Source of the DNA: an uncultured Burkholderiales bacterium
GTDB lineage: Bacteria > Pseudomonadota > Gammaproteobacteria > Burkholderiales > Burkholderiaceae_C
Direction: 5' to 3'
Assembly: GCA_903844385.1 (NCBI GenBank)
Contig: CAIMTJ010000048.1
Location: 22,785 to 86,784, forward strand
Length of the DNA stretch: 64,000 nucleotides
Every line of letters begins with the position of its first letter. Position 1 is the stretch's first letter. Below the pieces are notes generated by a model that did no database searches, had not been told where the DNA came from, and saw only the letters and a program-made list of their open reading frames with translations. Positions 16,712 through 25,775 of the stretch are shown piece by piece. The translations under genes were made by a program, and so were the position numbers.

Positions 16712-17530
16712 CTAAAAACTGGCGGCCCATCCTGAACAATACACCAAGGCGGGAAAGGTCACCATCCAAGCCCAAAAAAAACGGTTCAAGCCGAAATACC
16801 AAAACACCAAGAAATGAAACACCGTGGCCACCGCGCAAAACAAGAGCGCAGCCATCGGTCCTATCAAGATCGCGGGCGACAAGGCCTCCCAGAGCATAAA
16901 ACTCCAACTGCACAGTCTGGCCACATGACGATGGCGAAAAACGCTGTTGCGCCCCAAGGGTCCGTAAATACCGGCGTCGAGAAAAATCACCAAGGCTTCT
17001 CCGCTGCGCCACTCGGCACGTTTGAGTTTGACCCAACCGGAGACAAAGTAAGACGACAACGCATGCAGCGCGATGTACCACAGGGCCGCATGGTGAGCGC
17101 TCTCGCCTCCTACCCATGGCGCGAAGGCGTCGGATAAAAAAAGTCCGCTCACCACCACCAAGGTCATGAAGTCACTCCCGCCATTGAAGGCCCCTCGGAA
17201 GCGAAACAGCAGCAGCACGGTGCTGACAAACAAGAAGGCCATCAGCACGACACCCGTGAGCCCCACCATCAAGCACAGGGCACTCAAAGCCCTCAGCCAA
17301 AACAAGACCTGGAGCTGAATAGGCGCAAAAAGCCAACCCACAGATGACAAAAACCATGGCGCACGGGTTGGCATTTCCCGCTCCTGCAGCGACCAGCGCC
17401 ATACCCCTTGTTCGCCAAAAGCCTGCAAAGCCGATTGCATTCTCAGGTACTCCACGCTTTGAATGAGAACGCTCCAGCCCAAGAGCAGCTGCACGCCTCG
17501 GATGGCGCTCTCCAGGCTCAAGGTCACCAT
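16712..17530 (-). CDS. Multi-pass membrane protein, HTTM/vitamin K carboxylase-like
   Basis: A 272-residue integral membrane protein with about six hydrophobic spans (for example VLFWLRALSALCLMVGLTGVVLMAFLFV within 75-105). It has two short motifs that recall the HTTM domain shared with vitamin K-dependent gamma-carboxylase: RGAFNGGSDFMT after the second span region and YFVSGWVKLKRAEWRSGEAL near residue 165. I make this comparison from memory of the family, without alignment. The ATG at 17530 shares one base with the preceding gene's stop (TGATG), so the two are translationally coupled. The function of bacterial HTTM proteins is unknown. Confidence 0.55.
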   Translation of the reverse strand: MVTLSLESAIRGVQLLLGWSVLIQSVEYLRMQSALQAFGEQGVWRWSLQEREMPTRAPWFLSSVGWLFAPIQLQVLFWLRALSALCLMVGLTGVVLMAFLFVSTVLLLFRFRGAFNGGSDFMTLVVVSGLFLSDAFAPWVGGESAHHAALWYIALHALSSYFVSGWVKLKRAEWRSGEALVIFLDAGIYGPLGRNSVFRHRHVARLCSWSFMLWEALSPAILIGPMAALLFCAVATVFHFLVFWYFGLNRFFWAWMVTFPALVYCSGWAASF

Positions 17531-18108
17531 CACCTTGGCAACGGGCCTGAGGCCAGCATCACTTGGGTGTCTCGGGGTGAATCCCCAAAGGCCAAAGCGG
17601 GCAACTCCATCCTGAGCTCAAACTCAAAGGCCTCAACAACGGGACCATTCGGATGGGGATGGGGGTGGAGATCGTGAGTTTGCCGATCCAAATCAACGCG
17701 CACTCGGTTCTCCACCATTTGGTAAATCACCAAGGGCCTGGCATCTTGCCCATCGGCCAAGGCATTGAGATCGGCGACCAAGTGCTCCACCAGGTTTTGT
17801 GAAGCGAGCTCAAGGTTGACATTCGGGTTATGAAAGAGGTGGTGCCAGCGCCGGGTCTGTCTGGGGTACATCAGCTGCCAAGGACCCCAGGAGCGGTCTG
17901 TCGCCATTGCTCTCATATAGAGGCGCGGCGCATAACCCACGGCATGGAAGAACTTCCAATTCGGAAAGAACGCCCTTAAAAAGAACCACCACCGCCCATT
18001 GACCTCACGCGTTTTATAGCGAATGGCAAGCGCAAGAATGGAGAAATAAACGATCAAAAATAAGAGGGCCATGGAACCTGGTGAGCTGATCTGCCAAAGT
18101 GCTGTCAT
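17530..18108 (-). CDS. Membrane-anchored protein of unknown function, partner of the HTTM-like protein
   Basis: About 192 residues with one clear N-terminal hydrophobic span (MALLFLIVYFSILALAI), then a basic region rich in Trp, Arg and Tyr (GRWWFFLRAFFPNWKFFHAVG) and a soluble C-terminal part. I do not recognise the family. The start is uncertain: ATG at 18108 has GAG a few bases upstream, while TTG at 18153 and GTG at 18147 would add up to 15 residues. Its stop overlaps the start of the HTTM-like gene. HTTM proteins are often paired with a small partner, which gives a weak hint that these two act together at the membrane. Confidence 0.6.
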   Translation of the reverse strand: MTALWQISSPGSMALLFLIVYFSILALAIRYKTREVNGRWWFFLRAFFPNWKFFHAVGYAPRLYMRAMATDRSWGPWQLMYPRQTRRWHHLFHNPNVNLELASQNLVEHLVADLNALADGQDARPLVIYQMVENRVRVDLDRQTHDLHPHPHPNGPVVEAFEFELRMELPALAFGDSPRDTQVMLASGPLPR

Positions 18109-18279
18109 TATCTCGCAAGTGTGAATGGCCCAGTCAAATGCACCCACGAGCAAGAATTGGGGAAAAACCTTGCTCCCAAAAACGAATGCGCTCTGTTAGC
18201 ATCGTCGGCAGGATCGGCGCGCGACCGATTGTTCATTGTTTGACTTTTTTGAACGAGTCCATTTCTTTAGATTCTTCTC

Positions 18280-19557
18280 ATGACCACCGCCCCTACTGCT
18301 GACACCCCTCACCCATCAACCTCCCCTCAGGGCACTGCAGGACCCTTGAGCGAGCTCAAAGTACTCGAGCTCGGTCAACTGATTGCAGGCCCTTTTGCTG
18401 CCAAAACACTCGCCGATTTTGGTGCGCAGGTTTTGAAAATTGAATCCCTCAACACCGGGGACCCTTTGCGCCAATGGCGCGTCTTGCACGAGGGCACCTC
18501 GCTTTGGTGGCAAGTGCAGTCGCGCAACAAAAAGTCCCTGAGCATGGATTTGCGTCACCCCAAAGCGCAAATGATCGTCAAACAGTTGATCATCGACACG
18601 GACGTCATGATTGAGAATTTTCGACCTGGCACGCTCGAAGAATGGGGACTCGGGCCCGATGAATTGCAGCAGATCAACCCGCGCTTGATTGTGCTGCGCA
18701 TCAGTGGCTACGGACAAACCGGTCCCTACAAAGACAAACCCGGGTTTGGGGTCATTGCCGAAGCGATGGGAGGGCTGCGTCATTTGACAGCCGAGCCCGG
18801 TCGAGTGCCCGTGCGGGTGGGCGTCTCCATTGGTGACACCTTGGCGGCTTTGCACGGGGTGATCGGTGTGCTGATTGCACTGCACGAGCGCGAGCGCTCT
18901 GGTTTGGGCCAAGTCATTGATGTGGCTTTGTACGAAGCGGTCTTCAATTGCATGGAGAGCTTATTGCCCGAATACAGCGCCAAGGCACTCGTGCGTGAAG
19001 CGGCAGGCTCGGCGCTGCCAGGCATCGCCCCGACCAACGCCTACCGCTGTCTTGAGGACCGCTATGCCTTGATTGCAGGCAACGGGGACTCTATCTATAA
19101 ACGCCTCATGAGTGCCATCGGACGTGACGATCTCGCTCAAGACCCGGCATTGGCGAGCAACACTGGACGCGTCAAACGGGTGGCAGAAATTGATGCGGCC
19201 ATCCAAGAGTGGAGTCAAACCCGCACCGTGGGCGATGTGCTTGAAACCCTTGAGCGCGCGCAAGTGCCAGCGGGACAAATTTACACCGTGGCCGACATTG
19301 CCAAAGACCCCCACTACCGCGCTCGCGGCATGCTGCAAAACCTCACCTTGCCCGATGGAACGAGCTTTGAAGTGCCTGGCATCGTCCCCAAACTCAGCCG
19401 CACACCTGGCGTGCACACCCAATTGGCTCCACAATTGGGCGAGCACACCTTAAAGACCCTCGAGGGGCTTGGTCTCACCGCCAGCCAAATCCAAGGGCTC
19501 TTGGACCAAGGCATCATTTCGGCTCCCCACACCCACCCCACCGCGGCAAGAAGTTGA
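18280..19557 (+). CDS. Family III (CaiB/BaiF) acyl-CoA transferase
   Basis: A 425-residue CoA-transferase. It shows the family III sequence LKVLELGQLIAGPFAAKTLADFGAQVLKIE, then NKKSLSMDLRHPKAQ, NFRPGTLEEWGLGPDEL, SGYGQTGPYKDKPGFGVIAEAMGG and VSIGDTLAALHG. The Asp in that last stretch (Asp186) matches the catalytic Asp that forms the aspartyl-CoA thioester in formyl-CoA transferase. The substrates cannot be read from sequence. The product has about 20 extra Thr/Pro/Ser residues before the domain. Its TGA overlaps the TTG start of the next methyltransferase gene by 4 bases (TTGA). Confidence 0.88.
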   Translation: MTTAPTADTPHPSTSPQGTAGPLSELKVLELGQLIAGPFAAKTLADFGAQVLKIESLNTGDPLRQWRVLHEGTSLWWQVQSRNKKSLSMDLRHPKAQMIVKQLIIDTDVMIENFRPGTLEEWGLGPDELQQINPRLIVLRISGYGQTGPYKDKPGFGVIAEAMGGLRHLTAEPGRVPVRVGVSIGDTLAALHGVIGVLIALHERERSGLGQVIDVALYEAVFNCMESLLPEYSAKALVREAAGSALPGIAPTNAYRCLEDRYALIAGNGDSIYKRLMSAIGRDDLAQDPALASNTGRVKRVAEIDAAIQEWSQTRTVGDVLETLERAQVPAGQIYTVADIAKDPHYRARGMLQNLTLPDGTSFEVPGIVPKLSRTPGVHTQLAPQLGEHTLKTLEGLGLTASQIQGLLDQGIISAPHTHPTAARS

Positions 19558-20879
19558 GCACCATCACCTCCGGGGCTGACCGCCCGACGCGGCCCCTGCC
19601 AGACGAGGGCTTCAAGCGGCTTGACGCCTTGCCAGCGTGTTGGCAATGGAAAACCGAGAGCAATGCCGCTCCTGCCCAGGCCTGGATGCTCATCACGCGC
19701 GAGATCAATGCCAACACGGCACTGCAGTGGGCGCGTCAAAACGTCGCCATGGTGTGGTTGTGCGATTTTCAAAATGCCAAACAATTGCTGGTGGCACTGC
19801 AAAAACGGCTGGAACCACGCCCCTCGAAAAAACCTGCCCAACCCAGTGGCAGCGACGATCTCGCTAGCACCGCTCAGGCGTTTCAAGTGCAGCGCCTTCA
19901 CCGCTCGCAGCAGTTGAACCTCCTGAACAAACTGCTCATCCCCGTGCGAGTCGATTACACAATAGGATTGAATCGCGCGCCAACGGTCCAAGACGCATTG
20001 AGTGCCGTTTGGGGGCGAAGCGATGCAGTGACTCCCACCGATGCGTTGCCCCTTGAGCAAACACCCCTCTTGCTGCTGTCCTTGAAGGAGCTCTTGGGAT
20101 ACATCGGTGCGCACGAGTGGCGCAAAAAAGGCCTATCGATTCCAGCCTTGATAAAAGACCCCTCACCCCATTCAGGCGCACTTGCACCCGAGCTCGAGGC
20201 CCCTCGCATACACCCCCACTATGGTGTCTTTGCACCCGTGCGAGGCGAGTACCTCCAGCTGGTGAAAACAGCCCCCTTGCCAAGCGCACTGCTGGCCCAC
20301 TCCACCGCGCAAGACGTGGGTGTGGGCACTGGGGTGCTCAGCGCCATCTTGTTGTCGCGGGGTGTCGAGCGGGTCATTGCCACCGATACCCAAGAGCGAG
20401 CCTTGCAGTGCGCAGCCGATAATTTCAAACGCTTGGGACTCACCGATCGCGTGCAACTCCTGCACACCTCTCTCTTTGCCGATGAAGCGAGCGCGTTGAT
20501 TGTGTGCAATCCACCATGGCTGCCGGGCAAAGCCAGAAGCCACCTGGAGCGGGCAGTTTTTGATCCTGAGAGTGCCATGCTCAAAGGCTTTCTCAATGGC
20601 CTGTCTGCACATTTGACACCCCAAGGGGAAGGCTGGCTGATCATGTCGGACTTGGCCGAGCGACTCGGTCTTCGTGCCCCAGGCGAGCTCGCGCGTTGGA
20701 TTGAAGCAGCAGGACTCGAGGTCGTGGGACACTTACAGACACAAGCCACTCACCCCAAATCTGCCGACACCCACGATGCGTTTTACCAAGCGCGTCACCG
20801 TGAGATCACTTCACTGTGGCGACTCCAATCGCGTGCAAGCGCCCCACCGCAAAACCACCCCCATGTCCAATCCCTCTGA
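19554..20879 (+). CDS. SAM-dependent methyltransferase with HemK-like NPPW motif
   Basis: A 441-residue protein whose C-terminal half is a class I methyltransferase: DVGVGTGVLSAILL (SAM binding), ATDTQERALQCAADN, and VCNPPWLPG with NPPW at 319-322. NPPY/NPPW motifs mark enzymes that methylate planar amides or amines, such as PrmC, RsmC or PrmB. The N-terminal half (1-240) does not resemble those families closely, so I do not name a substrate. The start is TTG at 19554, overlapping the CoA-transferase stop by 4 bases. The 3' end overlaps the next methyltransferase gene by 17 bases. Confidence 0.75.
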   Translation: MSTITSGADRPTRPLPDEGFKRLDALPACWQWKTESNAAPAQAWMLITREINANTALQWARQNVAMVWLCDFQNAKQLLVALQKRLEPRPSKKPAQPSGSDDLASTAQAFQVQRLHRSQQLNLLNKLLIPVRVDYTIGLNRAPTVQDALSAVWGRSDAVTPTDALPLEQTPLLLLSLKELLGYIGAHEWRKKGLSIPALIKDPSPHSGALAPELEAPRIHPHYGVFAPVRGEYLQLVKTAPLPSALLAHSTAQDVGVGTGVLSAILLSRGVERVIATDTQERALQCAADNFKRLGLTDRVQLLHTSLFADEASALIVCNPPWLPGKARSHLERAVFDPESAMLKGFLNGLSAHLTPQGEGWLIMSDLAERLGLRAPGELARWIEAAGLEVVGHLQTQATHPKSADTHDAFYQARHREITSLWRLQSRASAPPQNHPHVQSL

Positions 20880-21567
20880 ACACCCAACTCACCACCCCCA
20901 TCCTCAGCCACAGGGGGCACCCCCCTTAAATAGCTCCCAAGCCCAGTTCTGGGATGAGCGCTATGCGTCGCTGCCTTGGGCCTATGGCCAAGAGCCCAAT
21001 GATTTTTTACGCCAAGAGGTCGACGCCTTGCGCACAACTTGGGGGCATTTCAAGGGTCGACGCGCCTTGTGCTTGGCCGACGGTGAAGGCAGAAATGGGG
21101 TTTATTTGGCTCAACTTGGGTTCGAGGTCACCAGCCTGGACTTCTCCGCCCAAGCGCGCAAGAAGGCTTTGCAATGGGCCCAAACGTGTGGGGTCGCTCT
21201 CCAATACACGCTCATGGACTTGAACGATTACGACTTCAATTCGAATGACTCGCTGGCGCTTGAGGCGGTGGGCAAGAGCTGGGACTTGATCGTGGCGATT
21301 TTCTTTCAGCCGAGCAAACCCACCCGAGAGCGGTTGTATGCGGGATTGAATCAGGCATTGAGTGCGCAGGGCCACTTCATCTTGGAGACCAAGCATGAGA
21401 GATCAAGCCCCGAGAGTGAACGCTACCCAGGATTGGCCACCTTGGTGCGCGATATTGAACCGCTGCTGCTGGTGACGGGCCAAGAGTGCGCGCGCGAATT
21501 GAACGAAGGCACCTACCATCAGGGGATGCACGAGGTCACACAACTGCACGCCAAAAAAATGGCCTGA
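20863..21567 (+). CDS. Class I SAM-dependent methyltransferase, TehB/thiopurine-type
   Basis: A 234-residue methyltransferase. The opening FWDERYASLPWAYGQEPNDFL is characteristic of a group related to TehB and thiopurine methyltransferases that act on small toxic molecules or metalloids. The SAM motif region is ALCLADGEGRNGVYLAQLGFEVTSLDFSAQA, with GEG in place of the usual GxG, and later WDLIVAIFFQP. The ATG at 20863 lies inside the upstream methyltransferase gene, so they are coupled. The stop codon falls within the stem of a terminator serving the convergent helicase gene. The substrate is unknown. Confidence 0.8.
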   Translation: MSNPSEHPTHHPHPQPQGAPPLNSSQAQFWDERYASLPWAYGQEPNDFLRQEVDALRTTWGHFKGRRALCLADGEGRNGVYLAQLGFEVTSLDFSAQARKKALQWAQTCGVALQYTLMDLNDYDFNSNDSLALEAVGKSWDLIVAIFFQPSKPTRERLYAGLNQALSAQGHFILETKHERSSPESERYPGLATLVRDIEPLLLVTGQECARELNEGTYHQGMHEVTQLHAKKMA

Positions 21568-21587
21568 AACACAAAGGCTCAGGCCAT
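21553..21587 (-). terminator. Rho-independent terminator for the DEAD-box helicase gene
   Basis: ATGGCCTGA (21559-21567) pairs perfectly with TCAGGCCAT (21579-21587) across an 11-nt loop. On the minus strand the hairpin is followed by a run of Ts complementary to A21553-21558. It lies 65 bases beyond the helicase stop and overlaps the end of the convergent methyltransferase gene. A further AAGGCC/GGCCTT hairpin is at 21594-21610. Confidence 0.75.
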
Positions 21588-21651
21588 CAGTCAAAGGCCA
21601 CACAGGCCTTGAGCACTTCTCTCAAGAGCGGCATGGCAAGAGCCGCCAACC

Positions 21652-23448
21652 TTAATGGCTCTTGGGCTTGAAGCTTTTAGACGGTCCGCCCTTGTGAGCG
21701 CCAGGCTTGTGGGCTTGAGCACCTCGTGGGGCTTGGGGGCGAGGGGCAAACACATCCCGAGGCGCGAAGTCTCGACCTGCGCTCGAGCGAGGTGCGCCGT
21801 CCCTGGGTGCATGATCTCTGGGGGCCGCATCTCTGAAGCCGCCTTCTCTGGGACCCGCATCTCTAAAGCCACCGTCTCTGGCGCCGGCAAAGCCGCCGCC
21901 ACCGCCACCGCCAAAGGGTCTGCCGCGACCTCTTGGAGGTGCACCACGGCGAGCGTCATCAAAGCCCCGCGGTCTCTCGCTGCGCTGTGAGGGCTCGAGG
22001 CCCGCAATCACTTCGGTGGGCAAGGGTTGGCGGGTGAAATGTTCGATGTCTTGAATTTTGCGGCGATCCCTGAACTCAGCAAAAGTCACGGCCAGGCCGT
22101 CGCGTCCCGCACGGCCCGTACGGCCAATGCGGTGGGTGTAGTCTTCGCTTTTCATGGGCAAACCATAATTAAAGACATGCGAGATGGAGGGCACATCAAT
22201 GCCACGGGCTGCCACATCGGTGGCGACCAAGAACTGCACCTGACCATTGCGCAATGCCATCAAGCGGCGATTTCTCAAGCCTTGGCTCAAAGCGCCGTGC
22301 AAAGCGACCGCTGAAAAACCAGTTTGCTGCAAATCAGCCGCCAAGCCATCGCACTCGACTTGAGTGCTGGCAAAAACGATGGCCTGCTCAATGCTGGTGT
22401 CGCGCAACCAATGGTCCAAGAGTTTTCTTTTGTGCTGAGAGTTGTCAGCCCAAAACAACAATTGTTTGATGTTGTTGTGGCGCTCTTGGGGAGTGTCGAT
22501 TTGAATGTGTTGGGGCTTTCTCATCACGCGCGCGGCCAGACTCTGGATGCGAGGTGCAAAGGTGGCACTGAACATCATGGTTTGACGCCGCTCAATGGTG
22601 AGCTGGTTGATCTCAGCCAAGTCATCCGAGAAGCCCAAGTCGAGCATGCGATCGGCCTCATCGACCACGAGGAACTGAACGTCCTCGAGTTTGATGTGCA
22701 TGGAGCGTTGCAGATCGATTAAACGACCTGGAGTGGCCACCACCAAATCGGCATTTTGCAATTTTGCAATTTGCAACGCATAGGGCATACCACCGACCAC
22801 CGTGGCCACGCGAATGCCTTTGCAGTGCTTGACCAATCCAATCGCGTCGTGCGCCACTTGCTGCGCGAGCTCGCGCGTGGGACACAGCACCAAGGCACCT
22901 GGGGTGGCAGCCTTGAAGTGACGCGGGTTGGTGGGGTCTTTGCGCTTGGCGCGCTTGGGGGCAGGCGTACCTGCAGCCAGTGCAGCTGCGACTTGCGCAT
23001 CAAACGCTTGTGCCTCGGCCACTTCGCGCTCACGCGCTTGCTCGAGCAAAGTTTGAATCACAGGCAACAAAAACGCCGCTGTCTTGCCGCTGCCTGTTTG
23101 GGACGACACCATCAAATCAGTGTGTCCACCATCGTGCGAGTTTTTCATCGCCAAAGGGATGACCTTCACTTGGACTGGGGTCGGTGTGGTGTAGCCGAGG
23201 TCAAACACAGCGGCCAAGAGCTCGCGCTTCAAACCCAATTGTTGAAATGGATTGGGTTTGGTTTCTTGAGGAGGGGTGGGTTCGGACACCGCTTCTACAC
23301 TGGCGTGTTGGGTGTGCTCTGGGTGTGCCGTACTTTGGATCGCCTCACCCATTGGCTCATCGAGCAAGGGTGTCTTGGCATGATCTTCACGGGGAAAGGA
23401 TTCAGATTGGGCAATAGCGTTGCTATCGATCTCGAGAGACTCGTACAT
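21652..23448 (-). CDS. DEAD-box ATP-dependent RNA helicase with Arg/Gly/Asp-repeat tail
   Basis: A 598-residue helicase, the second of two in the window. It has an acidic, disordered N-terminal 60 residues, then the Q motif (GYTTPTPVQ), motif I SSQTGSGKTAAF, PTRELAQQVA, ATPGRLIDLQ, DEADRMLDLGF, SATF, AARGIDVP and HRIGRTGRAGR. An insertion rich in Ala, Glu and Lys (about residues 120-165) separates motifs I and Ia. The tail after about 490 has repeated RDG/FRD/APRD units and Gly runs, an RGG-like RNA-binding region. The ATG at 23448 (MYESLEI) is chosen because GGAG sits 6 bases upstream. It has a long leader with hairpins. Confidence 0.92.
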   Translation of the reverse strand: MYESLEIDSNAIAQSESFPREDHAKTPLLDEPMGEAIQSTAHPEHTQHASVEAVSEPTPPQETKPNPFQQLGLKRELLAAVFDLGYTTPTPVQVKVIPLAMKNSHDGGHTDLMVSSQTGSGKTAAFLLPVIQTLLEQAREREVAEAQAFDAQVAAALAAGTPAPKRAKRKDPTNPRHFKAATPGALVLCPTRELAQQVAHDAIGLVKHCKGIRVATVVGGMPYALQIAKLQNADLVVATPGRLIDLQRSMHIKLEDVQFLVVDEADRMLDLGFSDDLAEINQLTIERRQTMMFSATFAPRIQSLAARVMRKPQHIQIDTPQERHNNIKQLLFWADNSQHKRKLLDHWLRDTSIEQAIVFASTQVECDGLAADLQQTGFSAVALHGALSQGLRNRRLMALRNGQVQFLVATDVAARGIDVPSISHVFNYGLPMKSEDYTHRIGRTGRAGRDGLAVTFAEFRDRRKIQDIEHFTRQPLPTEVIAGLEPSQRSERPRGFDDARRGAPPRGRGRPFGGGGGGGFAGARDGGFRDAGPREGGFRDAAPRDHAPRDGAPRSSAGRDFAPRDVFAPRPQAPRGAQAHKPGAHKGGPSKSFKPKSH

Positions 23449-23484
23449 GTTTACTCCGCCCACCAACAGGTGAGGGCTCCATCA

Positions 23485-23507
23485 AAGGTTGTGACAACAT
23501 CAACCTT
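23485..23507 (-). promoter_or_regulatory. Leader hairpin close to the helicase start
   Basis: AAGGTTG (23485-23491) and CAACCTT (23501-23507) can pair in the leader of the helicase mRNA, about 40 nt before the ATG. No T tract follows. It could affect ribosome access, which is an inference. Confidence 0.35.
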
Positions 23508-23595
23508 CAAACAGAGCACAGCGCTAAAGGATGTTCGATCCAAGCGATTTTGGTAAACCAGTTCGGAATACCCAAGGTGTGAGGTAGATGCGCGA

Positions 23596-23615
23596 GTTCG
23601 TCATCAAGGACGAAC
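23596..23615 (-). promoter_or_regulatory. Predicted 5'-terminal hairpin of the helicase mRNA
   Basis: GTTCGTC and GACGAAC form a perfect 7-bp stem with a 6-nt loop. The predicted transcription start, 7 bases after the -10 box at 23622-23627, falls at the first base of this stem, so the mRNA would begin with the hairpin. The leader to the ATG would be about 165 nt. Confidence 0.45.
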
Positions 23616-23621
23616 CCATGG

Positions 23622-23650
23622 ATTATGGCACAGGCTCGGGTTTTTACCAA
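23622..23650 (-). promoter_or_regulatory. Candidate sigma-70 promoter of the DEAD-box helicase gene
   Basis: On the minus strand TTGGTA (23650-23645), a 17-base spacer and CATAAT (23627-23622). Four of six -35 and five of six -10 positions match consensus and the spacing is ideal. The bases after the -10 (CCATGGGTTCG) resemble those after the rplS and rpsP -10 boxes. Confidence 0.5.
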
Positions 23651-23734
23651 GCACTATTTGTGTTGACGCTCTTGAACGCTTGCGATCCGAGGACATGGAG
23701 GCAGACCCGTCAAGACAACAGATGGGGCCGCTGC

Positions 23735-24286
23735 CTAGAGCTGAATAAAGTGCTCACGGTAGTGAATCAGCTCTTCAATGGACTCGTGCACATCGGCCAA
23801 GGCCGTGTGCTTTTGTTGTTTTTTAAACGAACTGTAAGCCGATGGTTTCCAGCGTTTGGCCAACTCTTTCAAGGTGCTCACATCCAAATTGCGGTAGTGC
23901 AACCAGCCCTCCAATTGAGGCATGTATTTCACCAAAAATCGACGATCTTGGCTGATGGTGTTGCCACACAAAGGCGAGGAGGACTTGGGCACGAAGCGCT
24001 TGATGAAGGCGAGCAACTCTTGCTCGGCGTCTTGTTCATTCAAGGTGGAGGCGCGCACGCGCTCGATGAGGCCACTCTTGCCGTGGGTGGATTTATTCCA
24101 AGCGTCCATCTTAGACAAAATGTCCTCGGATTGGTGGATCACCAAGACAGGGCCCTCAATGCGAGGGATGAGCTGTGGGCCGGTGATGACCACCGCAATC
24201 TCAATGAGGCGCTCACGCTCTGGGTCTAGCCCCGTCATCTCACAATCGACCCAGACCAGATTCTGATCCGATTTGGTGAGCTCCAT
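23735..24286 (-). CDS. orn: Oligoribonuclease
   Basis: Orn is the 3'-to-5' exoribonuclease that degrades 2-5 nt RNAs, including pGpG from cyclic-di-GMP turnover. The DEDD exonuclease signature is visible: [12 protein letters not shown] near residues 12-23 (Asp14, Glu16), [21 protein letters not shown] in the second motif, and [18 protein letters not shown] near the C-terminus. From the ATG at 24286 the product is 183 residues, in line with about 180 for the family. In-frame ATGs at 24361 and 24379 would add a Pro/Thr-rich tail with no counterpart in Orn. No strong Shine-Dalgarno decides between them. It is divergent from the M48 peptidase gene. Confidence 0.93.
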   Translation of the reverse strand: MELTKSDQNLVWVDCEMTGLDPERERLIEIAVVITGPQLIPRIEGPVLVIHQSEDILSKMDAWNKSTHGKSGLIERVRASTLNEQDAEQELLAFIKRFVPKSSSPLCGNTISQDRRFLVKYMPQLEGWLHYRNLDVSTLKELAKRWKPSAYSSFKKQQKHTALADVHESIEELIHYREHFIQL

Positions 24287-24506
24287 CACAGGAGACTCGA
24301 CGGTGTTGCTCACCTCGCCATTGGTGAACGGTGTTGGGGGGGTGTCTTTTACTGGGTTCATGGGGGCATTGTCGCGCATCCCACTGGCTCTTTTTTTTGC
24401 AGGCTCAAAAAAAAATCACACCGCTCAAGGCCATGAGATGGGTGCGCAACGAAGCGCCAAATCCCTGCGGCTTGGTGAGAAGGGAATTTGCCCTTAAACT
24501 TCAGGG

Positions 24507-25775
24507 ATGAACCCATCCCTGAACATGACCTTGGCCTTCGCTGTGGCCCTACTTTTAAACCTCGTGGTCAAGATTGGCCTCATGACGCGTCAAAACCACT
24601 GCGTTTTGAAAAACCGCGCACACGTCCCGCAGGCGTTTGAGAGCACCATCAGTTTGGCAGCTCACCAAAAAGCGGCCGACTACACCTTGGCCAAGTCAAA
24701 AATAGCTTTCTGGGATTTGTTTTTAGAAACCCTGGTGATGGTGGGCTGGACGCTGCTGGGTGGGATCAATGCGCTCAACCAATCCTTGGCATCGTGGCTC
24801 GGTTTGGGACTGCTTCAAGAGACGGTCTTCATCTTGGCTTTTGTGTTCATCTCTTCCTTGATCAACTTGCCCTTGTCATGGATTCAAACTTTTGTCATTG
24901 AAGAGCGTTTTGGGTTTAACAAACTGAGCGTGAAGTTGTGGCTCCTCGACATGATCAAAGGCGTCACCCTCGGTTTGGTACTGGGGGTTCCCTTGATTGC
25001 ACTGATTTTGTGGCTCATGCAAGCCGGTGGCGTGACTTGGTGGATCAAAGCGTGGCTGGCCATGGTGGGTTTTCAGTTGTTGATGATCTGGATTGCACCG
25101 ACTTTTTTGATGCCTCTCTTTAACAAGTTCACGCCATTGAATGACGAGACCCTCAAAGCGCGCATCTCTTCGCTCATGGATCGCTCGGGCTTTAAAGCCA
25201 AGGGATTTTTCGTCATGGACGGCTCCAAACGATCGGCCCATTCCAATGCTTTTTTCACCGGCTTGGGCAGCAGCAAGCGGGTGGTGTTTTTTGACACCTT
25301 GCTCGAACAATTGAGCGCCGATGAGATGGAAGCCGTGCTGGCCCATGAGTTGGGGCATTTCAAGCACAAACACCTGTTGAAGATGATGGCGACCAACTTT
25401 TTGTTAACGCTCATGGGCTTTGCACTCTTGGGTTTTCTCATGCAGCAAGCTTGGTTCTACACGGGACTGGGGGTCACACCGAATGTTCAAGCCTTCAGCC
25501 CCGCGGGCAACAATGCATTGGCTTTGATCCTCTTTACCTTGGTCACCCCTTTGGTGACCTTCATGAGCACCCCTGTGTCGAGTTGGCGCTCACGGGTTCA
25601 GGAATTTCAAGCCGATGCCTATGCCAGCGAGCACGCCAACGCGGCGCACTTGGCCAGCGCCCTCACCAAGCTCTACAAAGATAATGCCTCCACACTCACC
25701 CCTGACCCTTGGTATGCGGCCTTTTATTACTCCCACCCCCCAGCCACTGAGCGTTTGGCGCGCATGCGCGCATGA
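24507..25775 (+). CDS. M48 family zinc metallopeptidase, Ste24/CAAX-protease type
   Basis: A 422-residue integral membrane protease. The zinc motif HELGH is at 280-284, followed by KHKHLLKMMA, and a likely third ligand Glu lies in EFQADAYASEHANA near 370. There are about seven hydrophobic segments, starting with LNMTLAFAVALLLNLVVKIGL. The central SFVIEERFGFNK-like stretch (TFVIEERFGFNKLSVKLWL) is typical of the Ste24p branch. In bacteria, where CAAX proteins are rare, these act as membrane quality-control proteases, and the substrate is unknown here. It overlaps rsgA by 4 bases (ATGA), a pairing seen widely in betaproteobacteria. Confidence 0.9.
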   Translation: MNPSLNMTLAFAVALLLNLVVKIGLMTRQNHCVLKNRAHVPQAFESTISLAAHQKAADYTLAKSKIAFWDLFLETLVMVGWTLLGGINALNQSLASWLGLGLLQETVFILAFVFISSLINLPLSWIQTFVIEERFGFNKLSVKLWLLDMIKGVTLGLVLGVPLIALILWLMQAGGVTWWIKAWLAMVGFQLLMIWIAPTFLMPLFNKFTPLNDETLKARISSLMDRSGFKAKGFFVMDGSKRSAHSNAFFTGLGSSKRVVFFDTLLEQLSADEMEAVLAHELGHFKHKHLLKMMATNFLLTLMGFALLGFLMQQAWFYTGLGVTPNVQAFSPAGNNALALILFTLVTPLVTFMSTPVSSWRSRVQEFQADAYASEHANAAHLASALTKLYKDNASTLTPDPWYAAFYYSHPPATERLARMRA

